Below, in pieces: positions 44,183 through 53,192 of a stretch of DNA of 64,000 bases (position 1 is the first letter of the stretch; each line of letters begins with the position of its first letter). Source of the stretch: Bradyrhizobium sp. S69 (GTDB lineage: Bacteria > Pseudomonadota > Alphaproteobacteria > Rhizobiales > Xanthobacteraceae); assembly GCF_009766005.1 (NCBI RefSeq), contig NZ_LMUK01000046.1:441232-505231 (forward strand), given 5' to 3'. Both the position numbers and the translations under genes were made by a program. The notes under the pieces were generated by a model. That model saw only the letters and a program-made list of their open reading frames with translations. It was not told the origin of the DNA and ran no database searches.

Positions 44183-45033
44183 GACGTACCTCCGGTGGCA
44201 GAGGGCAACGACGCCTCGGCGAGCCAGGTCGACAATTCGCGGCAGTAGGCAGCGAATTTCGGGCTATCGCGAAATCCCTCGTCGCGCGGCTGCGGCTGGT
44301 CGATCGTCATGGTCCTGAAGATACGACCGGGATTGGCTGCCATGACGATGATCCGGGTCGATAGAAATACCGCTTCATAGATCGAATGGGTCACGAAGAC
44401 ATTGGTCAGCTTGCGTTCCCACCACAGCCGGACCAGATCGGCGTCGAGCTTGTTGCGGGTGAATTCATCGAGTGCCCCGAACGGCTCGTCCATCAGCAAC
44501 AGATTGGGGTTGGTCGCAAGTGCGCGCGCAATCGACACCCGCATCTTCATTCCCCCGGATAACTGACGGGGATAATGCCGGGTGAAGGCCGACAGGCCGA
44601 CGCGCTCGATCGCGTCGGCGACAACAGGCGCGGCCGCGGCGGCGGAGACATTGGCGAGTTCGAGCGGCAGCCGTACATTGGCATCGACCCGCGCCCACGG
44701 CATCAGGGTCGGCTCCTGGAATACGAAGGCAAACCGCCTGCCCTCCCGACCGACCTGGGTAAAGTCGCCACGCCACCACAACAGCCGGCCGTCAGATGGC
44801 TCTATCAGATTGGCGATCAACTTCAGGAGCGTGCTCTTGCCGCAACCGGAGGGCCCGATCAGGGTCAGGAACTCACCCTCTGCGATGTTCAGGCTGATCG
44901 GCGCCAACCCGCGCGTGCCGTTGGAGAAGACTTTCTCGGCCGAGAGCACCTCCACCGCCGGCGGCGGTTCGCTGCTGGCGATCATCGGATTGGTGCTCTC
45001 GTCTGTCGGCTGGCCGGGCAACAGCGCGTTCAT
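44179..45033 (-). CDS. ABC transporter ATPase, NitT/TauT/NMT1 type
   Basis: 284 aa. Walker A GPSGCGKST, Q-loop FVFQEPTLMPWARV, signature LSGGMKMRV, Walker B LLMDEPFGALDE, H-loop VTHSIYEA. The signature motif has GGMKMR instead of the usual GGMRQR. The start at 45033 lies 8 bp after the binding-protein stop; the frame is open further upstream but that part overlaps the binding-protein gene. Confidence 0.9.
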   Translation of the reverse strand: MNALLPGQPTDESTNPMIASSEPPPAVEVLSAEKVFSNGTRGLAPISLNIAEGEFLTLIGPSGCGKSTLLKLIANLIEPSDGRLLWWRGDFTQVGREGRRFAFVFQEPTLMPWARVDANVRLPLELANVSAAAAAPVVADAIERVGLSAFTRHYPRQLSGGMKMRVSIARALATNPNLLLMDEPFGALDEFTRNKLDADLVRLWWERKLTNVFVTHSIYEAVFLSTRIIVMAANPGRIFRTMTIDQPQPRDEGFRDSPKFAAYCRELSTWLAEASLPSATGGTS

Positions 45034-45041
45034 GACCGTTC

Positions 45042-46049
45042 CTACTTGACCCCGATTTTCAGGTCCTTGACGAATTTGACATCGATGGCCTTCTGCCAAT
45101 CGGTCTTGGGATCGATCAATCCGCCAGCAACCAGGAAGTCATAGATCTTCTTGTAGCGGTCCATCGTGATGACCCCGATGCCCTGGGTTGCCGCATCGCC
45201 GCCATCGACCGCCTTGTTCTCCTTCAGTTTCTCGATCGCGAACGCGATCTGGCCGTCGGTCATTTTCGGGTTATCGACCTTGATCAGGGCGTTGCCCGGC
45301 GCCGGATCCTTCATGTAGTCGCGCCAGCCTTCCAGCGACGCCTTGACGAACCGCGCCACCACATCGGGCTTTTCGGCGATCATCTTTTCGGTGGTGACGA
45401 TGGTCGAGCTATAGGGTGGATAGCCACCATCGGCCAGCAGGAAGAACTTTACCTTCACGTTCTGCTCCTGCGCCTGGTAGGGCTCGGAGGACGGATAGGC
45501 CTGCTGGGCGACATCCTTGTCGGCAAAGAACGGCTGCAAATTGAAGGTATAGGGCCGAATCTGATCGTCGGTGAAACCGTATTTTTGGCGCAGCCACGGC
45601 CAGAACGTGATCCGGGACGAGCCGGCGATCAGGATCGGCTTGCCCTTGAGCGCTGCGATGTCCGCCACGTCATCATGGGCCATCAAGCCCTGCAGGTCGA
45701 ACTGGAACGCGGAGGCCACCGTCACCAGCGGCTGGTTCTGCTCGCGGCCCTTCAGCACCTGGATATCATAGCCGATGATGAATTCGGTCTCGCCGGCGAG
45801 CAACAACTGCGCGCCGTTGATCTGCGGACCGCCCATCTTGATGGTGACATCGAGACCGGCCTTGTCGTAGAGCCCGGTGGCCTTGGCCTCGTAGAAGCCG
45901 CCGTGCTCGGCCTGGGCAAACCAGTTGGTCAGTAAGGTCACCTTGTCGGCGGCAAGCGCCGGCGCCAGCGAGCCGACAAAGATGCCGGTTCCGACCAAGG
46001 CGGTCACAATGGCGGTCGTCATCATTCGCGAAACAAATTTCATTGCCAT
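45042..46049 (-). CDS. ABC transporter substrate-binding protein, NMT1/THI5-like
   Basis: 335 aa. Signal peptide about 1-34 (cut after APALA). The mature start VTLLTNWFAQAEHGGFYEAK is typical of the pyrimidine-precursor/heterocycle-binding group. First gene of the operon binding protein - ATPase - permease - amidohydrolase - Rieske oxygenase. The upstream region carries the first of three shared LysR-type elements (46113-46153), 64 bp from the start. The start at 46049 has GAGG 8 nt upstream. Confidence 0.9.
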   Translation of the reverse strand: MAMKFVSRMMTTAIVTALVGTGIFVGSLAPALAADKVTLLTNWFAQAEHGGFYEAKATGLYDKAGLDVTIKMGGPQINGAQLLLAGETEFIIGYDIQVLKGREQNQPLVTVASAFQFDLQGLMAHDDVADIAALKGKPILIAGSSRITFWPWLRQKYGFTDDQIRPYTFNLQPFFADKDVAQQAYPSSEPYQAQEQNVKVKFFLLADGGYPPYSSTIVTTEKMIAEKPDVVARFVKASLEGWRDYMKDPAPGNALIKVDNPKMTDGQIAFAIEKLKENKAVDGGDAATQGIGVITMDRYKKIYDFLVAGGLIDPKTDWQKAIDVKFVKDLKIGVK

Positions 46050-46112
46050 CTCGACATCCTCATATCCAGCAGCCTCGCCAGCCCGCAGAATGCACAGCCA
46101 GGCTGTCACCCG

Positions 46113-46153
46113 AAAGCATTTTGATTCGAGCTATCTGTTGCCTTTTAAGCAAC
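46113..46153. promoter_or_regulatory. Shared LysR-type operator, copy 1
   Basis: AAAGC begins at 46113 and GTTGCCTTTTAAGCAAC covers 46137-46153, with 24 bp between the starts. ATTCG lies between them. The distal palindrome has the T-N11-A LTTR core and the AAAGC part lies toward the binding-protein gene at 46049. This is the usual recognition-site/activation-site layout for a LysR activator. Two more copies are at 48360 and 53106. Confidence 0.75.
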
Positions 46154-46245
46154 GGACGACTTCCTGACCACGCGCAGCATCTTGCAATTTTTCGGCCAAC
46201 CTGTGCGTTTCTACTGAGGCCGTTGATCAGCGTCGCAGCCGATGG

Positions 46246-47232
46246 CTAGCTCGGCGGCGCAATATCCATCGACTCCGTCAGCTTCGCGCGAATGTACGCG
46301 CCCGCGATCACCGGCTCGTATTGGGCTGGATGCTCGCTGTCACAGCAGCTTGGCAGGCACGCCACTTCCGAATTTTCATTCGGACCCGTGAACGCCACCA
46401 TGGAAAGACGGGCGGTGGAACCCGTGAGACCGCGGTCGGGATTGGAGACGCGATGAAGCGTCGATCGCCAGCGACCGTTGGTCCAGCGCGACATCAGATC
46501 GCCGACGTTGATCACGAAGGAATTCGGCACCACGCCTGCCTCATGCCACCGACCCGAGCGGTCGCAAATTTCGAGGCCGCCCGGTGCCTGATCCTGTCGC
46601 AGGATGGTCAGGCCGCCGTAATCGTGGTGCGCCCCATAGCGGAGTTGCCCCGCTGCGGGGGGCTCGGGCTGGTCCGGGTAGTGCACAAAGCGGAGCGTGA
46701 GGGATGGGTCGGCATACCAGGGCGCTAGATAATCTTCCGGCAGATCGAGCGCGAGAGCCGAAAGCTGCGCAAGATGACCGGTCAATTCGGCGATGCTGCC
46801 ACACCAGGCTTCGACCAGGCGCCCAAGTTGTGGCGGCCTCTCGGGCCAGATATTCGGTCGGCTGCCCTGCCCTTCACTGCCTTGACCCTCACGGTGCGGC
46901 GCGCTGAAAACCAGCGCCTCGCACAGATCGGGCGGCGTCGCTCCTGAGAGCGTTTTGGCGACGCTCTCGATTCCCATTGGAAGATAGCCTCGCCCCTTTG
47001 TTTTCTCCGGCGGGCTGTCGACAAGCTTGACCGCCGTCGACTGGGCGAAATACGCTTTCATTGCGTCGTAGGTGTCGGTGGCAAGCCGTTCGGAAACGCC
47101 ATGTCCGACCACCACCGCGAAGCCGGTGTTCTCGAAAGCCTGGCCGAAGGCTCGACCGACCCGGCTGCGAGATTTTGCGTCTCCCTGGATAAAGGGCGCG
47201 AGATCGACAACCGGGATATCCATTTGAGACAT
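46246..47232 (-). CDS. 2-oxoglutarate/Fe(II)-dependent oxygenase, isopenicillin-N-synthase-like
   Basis: 328 aa. The DIOX_N domain begins DIPVVDLAPFI and contains GFAVVVGHGV. The iron triad H202-x-D204 (AHHDYGGL) and H260 (STLHRVSNP) and the co-substrate R275-x-S277 (RLS) are complete. It hydroxylates or demethylates small molecules. The ATG at 47232 has AGGAG 6 nt upstream; an earlier ATG overlaps the binding-protein stop. It is co-transcribed with the binding protein at 47250 under the second LysR-type element. Confidence 0.9.
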   Translation of the reverse strand: MSQMDIPVVDLAPFIQGDAKSRSRVGRAFGQAFENTGFAVVVGHGVSERLATDTYDAMKAYFAQSTAVKLVDSPPEKTKGRGYLPMGIESVAKTLSGATPPDLCEALVFSAPHREGQGSEGQGSRPNIWPERPPQLGRLVEAWCGSIAELTGHLAQLSALALDLPEDYLAPWYADPSLTLRFVHYPDQPEPPAAGQLRYGAHHDYGGLTILRQDQAPGGLEICDRSGRWHEAGVVPNSFVINVGDLMSRWTNGRWRSTLHRVSNPDRGLTGSTARLSMVAFTGPNENSEVACLPSCCDSEHPAQYEPVIAGAYIRAKLTESMDIAPPS

Positions 47233-47249
47233 ACGCTTCTCCTCTCCGG

Positions 47250-48254
47250 TCATTCTTGATTACTGAATTGCAGCGTATAGGCAGCCTTGAAATCCAAGCT
47301 TCGGGGATAGATTCCAGCCGTCGCCATCGTGTCGAAGAACGACGCCCAGCGCGCGTCGGTCATTGCGCCGATCCCGAGTTTGGCTGCGTCACCACCATCG
47401 ACAAGGCCACGCTTGCGCATCTGATCGAGCTTGAACTTGAACAAATCCTCGCCACCGGAGGGATTGACCGCGAGGATCGCCTTCATTGCGGGCGTGGCAT
47501 CTCCCTTTGCGCAATCCTCGTAGCCCCTGCGCGTAGCGTTGACGAAGCCGCGAACAGTCGAAGCGTGAGCTGCGATATAGGCATCCGTCGCAAACACGGT
47601 CGTGGCGTAGTTGTCGTAGCCGTAATCGGCCAGCAATATCGAGACGGGCGGCTCGGCGAGGGCCTTGCCGAGCAGCGCGGCATCTTCCGTGATGTACCCC
47701 TGTTGCACGGCTCTCGGATCAGCCAGGAACGGGGCTGCCGAATAGCTATAAGGGCGCAACTGCTCGTCGCTGAAACCATAGCGGATCTTTAGGAATTGCC
47801 AGAACTCGCTGCGCGAGAACTGCCCGACCATGATCGGACGATCCTTCAGATCCTCCAGCTTGCTGACGCCTTGACCTGCATGGGCGACAAGCGTTTGCGG
47901 ATCCTTTTGGAAGAATGCTGCGACTGTTCGTGCCTTGATGCCGCGATTGACGAGGTTGAGCGTCGTGAAGCTGGATCCCATACCCATGTCGATCTCTCCG
48001 GCCGCGACGAGCAAGGGCATGTTGAGATTCGGATTGCCCGGACGCAGTTCGACGTCGAGCCCGGCGTCCTTGTAGTAGCCCTGTGCTTGGGCCTGAAAGA
48101 AGCCGCAGTGTTCGCCCTGCGGCACCCAGTTCAAACCGAAGCTGACTTTCTCGAGTGCCAGAGCTGGCGCCGCGATGAAAGTCCATACCAATGCGCAGGC
48201 GCCAAGGCTGCCTTTCGTAGCCGAGGCGAGACCGGATCGAGACGGGAGCTTCAT
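47250..48254 (-). CDS. ABC transporter substrate-binding protein, NMT1/THI5-like (second of locus)
   Basis: 334 aa. Signal peptide about 1-33 (APALA). Mature start VSFGLNWVPQGEHCGFFQAQ, plus the SRSEFW and YGFSDEQLRPYSY blocks shared with the protein at 45042. No own permease or ATPase follows, so it may use the system at 43382-45033 and widen its substrate range. The frame extends upstream of 48254, but the signal peptide begins there. Controlled by element copy 2. Confidence 0.9.
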   Translation of the reverse strand: MKLPSRSGLASATKGSLGACALVWTFIAAPALALEKVSFGLNWVPQGEHCGFFQAQAQGYYKDAGLDVELRPGNPNLNMPLLVAAGEIDMGMGSSFTTLNLVNRGIKARTVAAFFQKDPQTLVAHAGQGVSKLEDLKDRPIMVGQFSRSEFWQFLKIRYGFSDEQLRPYSYSAAPFLADPRAVQQGYITEDAALLGKALAEPPVSILLADYGYDNYATTVFATDAYIAAHASTVRGFVNATRRGYEDCAKGDATPAMKAILAVNPSGGEDLFKFKLDQMRKRGLVDGGDAAKLGIGAMTDARWASFFDTMATAGIYPRSLDFKAAYTLQFSNQE

Positions 48255-48531
48255 TGATGATTCTTTCGTCGGTGATGTGAACGAACGCGGTGAGCTTTCA
48301 TCAACGCCGCACCTGACGGCGAACGATGAGATTAATAAATCAAGCGATGCTGTCATCTGAAAGCATTTTTATTCGCGCTATCCGTTGCCTTTTAAGCAAC
48401 GTTCGATCTAGCGGTAGAGCTATCGGAACAGGTTCGCGCGGCTGTGAGGTTGTATTAAAAAGAAATAGCCAATGACGCGCACGGCGAAACCGACGTAACA
48501 TCGACGACGTTCATCCGCGGTACGAGGCATG
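48255..48531. other. Divergent gap between binding-protein operon and RidA gene
   Basis: 277 bp. Apart from the operator at 48360-48400 no gene is seen. Confidence 0.6.
48360..48400. promoter_or_regulatory. Shared LysR-type operator, copy 2
   Basis: AAAGC from 48360 and GTTGCCTTTTAAGCAAC at 48384-48400, again 24 bp apart, with ATTCGCGCTAT between. It is 106 bp upstream of the binding-protein start at 48254 and about 130 bp upstream of the divergent RidA gene. The palindrome is identical to copy 1. Confidence 0.75.
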
Positions 48532-48930
48532 ATGGATTCGCGCGCGCTCTCTCCTCGATCGATCAAACCGCCCTTTGCCCGGTATAGCCACGGCATCGCG
48601 GTGCCCGCGGGGCACCGGCTGGTCGTGACCTCGGGCCAGCTCGGCATCGGTGCCGACGCGGCCGTCCCGGCGGATTGCGAAGCGCAAGCTGACCTTTGCT
48701 TTGCCAACATCGCGGCGATCCTCGCCGAAGATCGCATGACGCTGGCCAACATCGTCCGCCTCAACGCCTATGTGACGGCGCGGGAGCACATGCAGGGCTA
48801 CATGCGATCGCGGGACCGGCAGTTTCCCGGGACGCCGCCTGCTTCAACGCTGATGATCGTCTCCGGCTTTACCCGCGCGGAGTTCCTCGTCGAGATCGAG
48901 GCCATCGCCGCGGCGCCCGACGAAGCCTGA
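48532..48930 (+). CDS. Rid-family protein (YjgF/YER057c/UK114)
   Basis: 132 aa. One Rid domain: YSHGIAVPAGHRLVVTSGQL, NIVRLNAYVTAREHM and FPGTPPASTLMIVSGF. The C-terminal EIEAIAA carries the Rid glutamate; the conserved arginine is in the MRSRDRQFPG stretch or equivalent. Rid proteins hydrolyse enamine/imine intermediates; RutC does this in pyrimidine catabolism. The second of two ATGs is better spaced to GAGG. The only rightward enzyme gene of the locus, probably co-regulated through operator copy 2. Confidence 0.85.
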   Translation: MDSRALSPRSIKPPFARYSHGIAVPAGHRLVVTSGQLGIGADAAVPADCEAQADLCFANIAAILAEDRMTLANIVRLNAYVTAREHMQGYMRSRDRQFPGTPPASTLMIVSGFTRAEFLVEIEAIAAAPDEA

Positions 48931-48970
48931 GCGAATATGGCGACGCAACCGGCACTGGGACGAATCCGCG

Positions 48971-49555
48971 CTAAAAGCGCTGCATTTCCTGCCTGACCTT
49001 GGCAAGAAAGCGATTCCGTCGCGCCAAAGTCGCAGTGTTCATGTGGTACAGCGCATGATAGCGCACCTTGGCGTTGCCGCCGGTGAACCAGGGCAGATAG
49101 CGCTTGATGATCTTGCGTGGCGGATCGGCCATGCCGATCGCCTGCCAGCGCGGGCGGCCATAGGTCGAGATGCCGGTGATGCGCTCGATATGAAGCAACA
49201 GCGGCTTTGCCTGCGCCGGATCGGAAAGATCCATCGCGATACCCGGACCGAACATTCGGTCGAACCAGCCCTTCAGCATCGCGGGCGGCCCGAACGACCA
49301 GGTCGGGAATTGCACGACCAGCGCGTTCGCGGCCATCAGCCGGTCGACATAGGCCTGGTTGTTGGCCCGGTTGCGCAAGGGATCGTGGTAGTCGCTGCGC
49401 CGCTCGGCGGTCAGCACCGGATCAAAACCCTCGGCATAGAGATCGAGCAGGTCGACCGCGTGCCCTGCCCCCTCTAGGGCGGCCAGCGCTTCCTCGCGGA
49501 TCGCGGCATGAAAGCTGCCGTCGAGCGGATGGCAATAGACATACAGCACGCGCAT
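48971..49555 (-). CDS. Flavodoxin-fold NAD(P)H oxidoreductase (NQO1/KefF/MdaB family)
   Basis: 194 aa. MRVLYVYCHPLDGSFHAAIR at the start and FPTWSFGPPAMLKGWFDRMF give the flavodoxin-2 pattern with FMN/FAD loops. It may reduce quinone-like intermediates or supply reduced flavin. It starts 1 nt after the FAD-oxidase stop, so it is the last gene of the leftward operon beginning at the creatininase-family gene (53006). Confidence 0.85.
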   Translation of the reverse strand: MRVLYVYCHPLDGSFHAAIREEALAALEGAGHAVDLLDLYAEGFDPVLTAERRSDYHDPLRNRANNQAYVDRLMAANALVVQFPTWSFGPPAMLKGWFDRMFGPGIAMDLSDPAQAKPLLLHIERITGISTYGRPRWQAIGMADPPRKIIKRYLPWFTGGNAKVRYHALYHMNTATLARRNRFLAKVRQEMQRF

Positions 49556-49556
49556 G

Positions 49557-50924
49557 TTACGGGCTCGCGGCCACGAAGCTTCGCATTTTGCCGGGATTGA
49601 GCAATCCGTGCGGATCGACTTCGTGCTTGAAACCCAGTTGATCGACGTCGGCGCGTTTGTAGCGGCTGCCATCCTCGACGGTAAAGACATGCGGGTTGGC
49701 GATATAAACGCCGCGCTCTTCGTGCAGCCGGATGATCTCGTTCAGGCGGTCTTCGCCCCTGTAACGCACGACCGGCAATCCGCTGCAGGTGACGCGGCCA
49801 TTGAAGCGGATGAATTCCAGATGCTGCAACACCTCGTCGGGAAACAGCTCCCGCATCTCCGCGACCTTTTCCATCACGCGATCATGCGAATACAGGCATT
49901 GCAGATAGGTGACGGAACGATCGGACTTGAGCACCTGCAATGTGGTGTGGTTCCAGGTGTATTCATAGAGCGGGACTTGGCCCGGACTATCGTCGGTCGG
50001 CGTCTCCAGCGTGACCGTGCCGCGCCCGCTCAGCAGCGACTTGAAGCTTTCCAGCGAGGGCTCAGCGATCATCGCGATCAGGATGCTCTTGCCATCGGGA
50101 CAATACGGCGTCAGCGCGCCGAAATAAGACGGCAGCGGCGCGGTGATCGGCGCCAGCACTTTCTTGACGATGCCATCGGCAAGGGCTGCTTCATAACCGA
50201 ACGCGGCGGCCTCGATAAAATCGTCGAACGCGACGACGACATCGATCCATTTCCAGGCCGGCGCCAGCGGCATTTCGAGCGCCGTGATGATACCGGTGGT
50301 GCCATAGGCGCGATTGATCTTTTGCGCCGCGTCGCCGCGCAACTCGATGATCCGAGGCTCTTCTTCGACCGTGACGATGCGGGCAGCCAGGATGTTGCCG
50401 GGCTCGCGTAACCCGCCGTAGTTGACCGAGCCGATGCCGCCCGAGCCGCCCGCCACGAACCCGCCAATGGTGGCAGTCCGTTTGGTCGAGGGGTGCATCC
50501 GCAATTCCCAGCCCTGGGGCTGAAGCTCGGCATCCAGCGCATTCATCTTCGCACCGACGCCCACGCGGACGATCCCCGGCCTGACCCATTCGGTCGCCGC
50601 GAGCGCGGTGATGTCGAGCAGCACGCCGCCGTGCAATGGTACCGCCTGGCCATAGTTTCCGGTGCCGCCGGCCCGCACCGTGACCGGCACCCGGTGCCGC
50701 GCGCAGGCCGCCGCGACCCGAACGACCTCTTGCTCATCGCGCGGCGCCACGATCAGATCGGCCGACTTGCCGTTCAGTTGCTCGTTCAGGACAGGGCTGT
50801 ACCAGAAGAAATCGCGCGAGCGCCGGCGCACGATCTTGGGATCGGTCACGACGGGAATGTCGCCAAGATCGGCAATAAGCTCCATAACCAGCGATGAGAG
50901 GGGGCCGGACAGCGTATCGTTCAT
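49557..50924 (-). CDS. FAD-binding (PCMH/VAO-type) oxidoreductase
   Basis: 455 aa. The FAD_binding_4 domain has DLIVAPRDEQEVVRVAAACA, RAGGTGNYGQAVPLHGGVLL and STKRTATIGGFVAGGSGGIG; the C-terminus ends DPHGLLNPGKMRSF, as in GlcD/lactate-oxidase-like proteins. I see no certain covalent-flavin histidine. It oxidises an alcohol, hydroxy-acid or amine. The start at 50924 overlaps the RutB-like gene's stop (ATGA). Confidence 0.88.
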   Translation of the reverse strand: MNDTLSGPLSSLVMELIADLGDIPVVTDPKIVRRRSRDFFWYSPVLNEQLNGKSADLIVAPRDEQEVVRVAAACARHRVPVTVRAGGTGNYGQAVPLHGGVLLDITALAATEWVRPGIVRVGVGAKMNALDAELQPQGWELRMHPSTKRTATIGGFVAGGSGGIGSVNYGGLREPGNILAARIVTVEEEPRIIELRGDAAQKINRAYGTTGIITALEMPLAPAWKWIDVVVAFDDFIEAAAFGYEAALADGIVKKVLAPITAPLPSYFGALTPYCPDGKSILIAMIAEPSLESFKSLLSGRGTVTLETPTDDSPGQVPLYEYTWNHTTLQVLKSDRSVTYLQCLYSHDRVMEKVAEMRELFPDEVLQHLEFIRFNGRVTCSGLPVVRYRGEDRLNEIIRLHEERGVYIANPHVFTVEDGSRYKRADVDQLGFKHEVDPHGLLNPGKMRSFVAASP

Positions 50925-51742
50925 GGCGTGGTCGCCCGTGCTGCGTGGTCTAGCTCGGCCACGACCGCCTCGGACCTGACGACAAAGCCGAAGCACTGGC
51001 GCACGTTGTAGAGCGTCGCCGCCAGACAATAATCCGGCGAAGTCGTGGCGGCGCAGTCTTCCACGAGCAGGCAGTCATAGCCACGGAAGTTGGCGTCCTG
51101 CAGTGTGCACATGACGCACTGGTCGGCATTGACGCCGGCAAACATCAAGGTCGTGACGCCGAGATTGCGCAGGATGCTGTCGAGCTCGGTATCCTGGAAA
51201 CCCGACATCCGGTATTTGGCGACGTGAATGTCCGACAGGTCGGCCGTGAGCTCATCCACGATCGCCGCGGACCAACTGCCGCGCTCCAGCACCCTGGCGC
51301 CGGAATCCGGCAGCGGATCGCCGAGGCCGATCCCGGTGCCGCTGGGCTTGTAGACGTGCAGCAGCGCGGGGCTGAGATTGAGCCGGTCGGGCCGGTTGCC
51401 CCAATTGAGCCAAATCACCGGAACATCATGGCCGCGCAGCGCGGGCAGCAGGCGCTGCAGCGGCGCAATCGGGGTTCGCGCCGGCGCGACCTCGACGCCG
51501 AGATGGCCGAGCCAGCCGGCGGGGTGGCAGAAATCATTCTGCATGTCGATGACGACGATCGCGGTCCGCCCGAGGTCGAAGGTGACGCGCTTGCCTTCCG
51601 CCTGCACCGTGACCGGCCGCGGCTGCGTTGGTTGTCGCACCAGATCGGCTCTCGTTTCCGAAACCGACCAGCGATTACGCGCGCTCGAACCTAGCGGCAG
51701 CAAGCCTTCATTGTCGCTGTTGGCTGGCGGCGCCACGTTCAT
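50921..51742 (-). CDS. Isochorismatase-family amidohydrolase, RutB-like
   Basis: 273 aa. Catalytic D66 (VVIDMQNDFC), K176 (HVAKYRMSGF) and C209 (NADQCVMC) form the Asp-Lys-Cys triad. The stretch GSWSAAIVDEL ... KYRMSGFQDTELDSILRNLG matches RutB (ureidoacrylate amidohydrolase) more closely than nicotinamidase. A 50-residue N-terminal extension precedes the core. It probably hydrolyses an N-carbamoyl or amide bond released by ring cleavage. Confidence 0.85.
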   Translation of the reverse strand: MNVAPPANSDNEGLLPLGSSARNRWSVSETRADLVRQPTQPRPVTVQAEGKRVTFDLGRTAIVVIDMQNDFCHPAGWLGHLGVEVAPARTPIAPLQRLLPALRGHDVPVIWLNWGNRPDRLNLSPALLHVYKPSGTGIGLGDPLPDSGARVLERGSWSAAIVDELTADLSDIHVAKYRMSGFQDTELDSILRNLGVTTLMFAGVNADQCVMCTLQDANFRGYDCLLVEDCAATTSPDYCLAATLYNVRQCFGFVVRSEAVVAELDHAARATTP

Positions 51743-51745
51743 CGA

Positions 51746-52165
51746 TCACGCTCCCTGCAGAATACGGATATCGTCGGCATCAAGCTCGACACGCTCGCCG
51801 CTACGGATCAGCTCGGCGAAGCCCTCGTTCGGGGTCATCACCGTGAGCGTATAGAGTTTGCCAGTACCGGTGTTCTCGATCACATGTTCGGAACCGGGAT
51901 GCAGCAATAGCGAATCGCCCTTCTTGATCGGCAGGGTCTTGCCGTCACAGCGGGCGATCCCCTCGCCATGCAGCACATGGAAGAATTCATGCGCGGCAGC
52001 ATGTTCGTTCGGGGGCGTGGCGCCGCCTGCCCTGAAAATCTCGATGACGAAGATGTTGTCGATCTTGTCGCTTTCCTTGTCGAACAGCATCACGAAATAA
52101 TTGGTGTCCTTTGGCGAAATCCGGAACGCCTCTGCGTTTGCAAGATCCGCGACACTGAATGCCAT
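51746..52165 (-). CDS. Cupin-domain protein
   Basis: 139 aa. One cupin barrel: EHAAAHEFFHVLHGEGIAR (motif 1 with His/Glu ligands) and GDSLLLHPGSEHVIENTG (motif 2 with His). It may be an isomerase, dioxygenase or ligand sensor; no family member gives a sharper hint. The ATG at 52165 follows AAGGAA by 7 nt. It lies 22 bp after the creatininase-family gene and 3 bp before the RutB-like gene. Confidence 0.82.
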   Translation of the reverse strand: MAFSVADLANAEAFRISPKDTNYFVMLFDKESDKIDNIFVIEIFRAGGATPPNEHAAAHEFFHVLHGEGIARCDGKTLPIKKGDSLLLHPGSEHVIENTGTGKLYTLTVMTPNEGFAELIRSGERVELDADDIRILQGA

Positions 52166-52187
52166 GCGACTATTCCTTCTCATTTCG

Positions 52188-53006
52188 TTAAGACACGTCA
52201 AAGGCCGTGCGTGTCGCAATCCGCGACAACGGATAGCGGCTGATCTCTTCGATAAGTTGCAACAGCCGCGCCGCGACGCGGTCCACGGTGGTGCGGCCGA
52301 GATCGGCGGTCGCCTTGGTGGCGTCGCCGCAAACGCCCTTGGGATGAAGATCCTGGGCTTGCCAGCCGAACCTCACGGCGCCTTCCGGGCCCAGCATGCC
52401 GGACTCACGTTCGATTTCGACCGTCACCGGCACGAAATTTTCGGCGCTGTTCATGTCGACGAGATCAGGATGCAGATGCAGCATCACACTGGTTTCGCTC
52501 TGGCCGCCGTGAATGCCGTGGCGGTTTTCCGCGGACGGATAAAGATCATCCATGTCGATCAGACGCGGCCACATCACGCTTGCCGCGAACATGCCGAGCT
52601 TGACGCGCAAATCGCGGCAGACGATCTCCAGCAATTGCGGCTGGCCGCCATGCGAGTTGAGGAACAGAATCTTGCGAAGGCCGGCGCGATGCACGCTCTC
52701 GCCGAGTTCGTACCAGACCCGGCCCAAGGTCTCATGCGATAAGGTCAGCGTGCCCGGAAAGGCCAGATGCTCGTCGGACTTTCCGAACGGCATCATCGGC
52801 AGCACCAGCGCCGGACAGTCCGATGGCATCAATTCCATCGCGCGCGCGACGATGCCGGCGTTGATCGCCGCATCGACCCTGACCGGCAGATGCGGGCCAT
52901 GCTGCTCGACCGCACCGACGGGCAGGATTGCGACCACGCGCTCCGGATCGAGCCCAGCGAAGTCCTGCGTCGTCAGGTCCCACCACCAGTGCGATTTGAG
53001 GGCCAT
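52188..53006 (-). CDS. Creatininase-family metal amidohydrolase
   Basis: 272 aa. The metal site is complete: E34 and H36 (GAVEQHGPHLP), D45 (RVDA), H119 (NSHGGQ) and E171 with H166 (GIHGGQSETS). The family opens cyclic amides or amidines (creatinine), deformylates FAPy compounds or processes peptides. In this locus a cyclic-amide hydrolase is the best guess. First gene of the five-gene leftward operon, under LysR-type element copy 3. Confidence 0.88.
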   Translation of the reverse strand: MALKSHWWWDLTTQDFAGLDPERVVAILPVGAVEQHGPHLPVRVDAAINAGIVARAMELMPSDCPALVLPMMPFGKSDEHLAFPGTLTLSHETLGRVWYELGESVHRAGLRKILFLNSHGGQPQLLEIVCRDLRVKLGMFAASVMWPRLIDMDDLYPSAENRHGIHGGQSETSVMLHLHPDLVDMNSAENFVPVTVEIERESGMLGPEGAVRFGWQAQDLHPKGVCGDATKATADLGRTTVDRVAARLLQLIEEISRYPLSRIATRTAFDVS

Positions 53007-53105
53007 GCGTCATGCGTCTCCGGCTGTGGCGGAGCGAGCCAAAACGGAGCAGCTCCGGCAGCTCTTATCCACCAGTTACGATTCAGCACGTCGGGCCGAC
53101 ACTTC

Positions 53106-53146
53106 AAAGCGCTTTAATTCGGCATATGCGTTGCCTTTTAGGCAAC
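53106..53146. promoter_or_regulatory. Shared LysR-type operator, copy 3
   Basis: AAAGC from 53106 (here inside the palindrome AAAGCGCTTT) and GTTGCCTTTTAGGCAAC at 53130-53146, again 24 bp apart. The distal palindrome is perfect: GTTGCC, TTTTA, GGCAAC. It is 100 bp upstream of the leftward creatininase-family gene and 47 bp upstream of the rightward LysR gene. Confidence 0.78.
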
Positions 53147-53192
53147 AAGTATCCATGCTGACCGCTCGGATTTCTCACCACAGGTTCTGATC

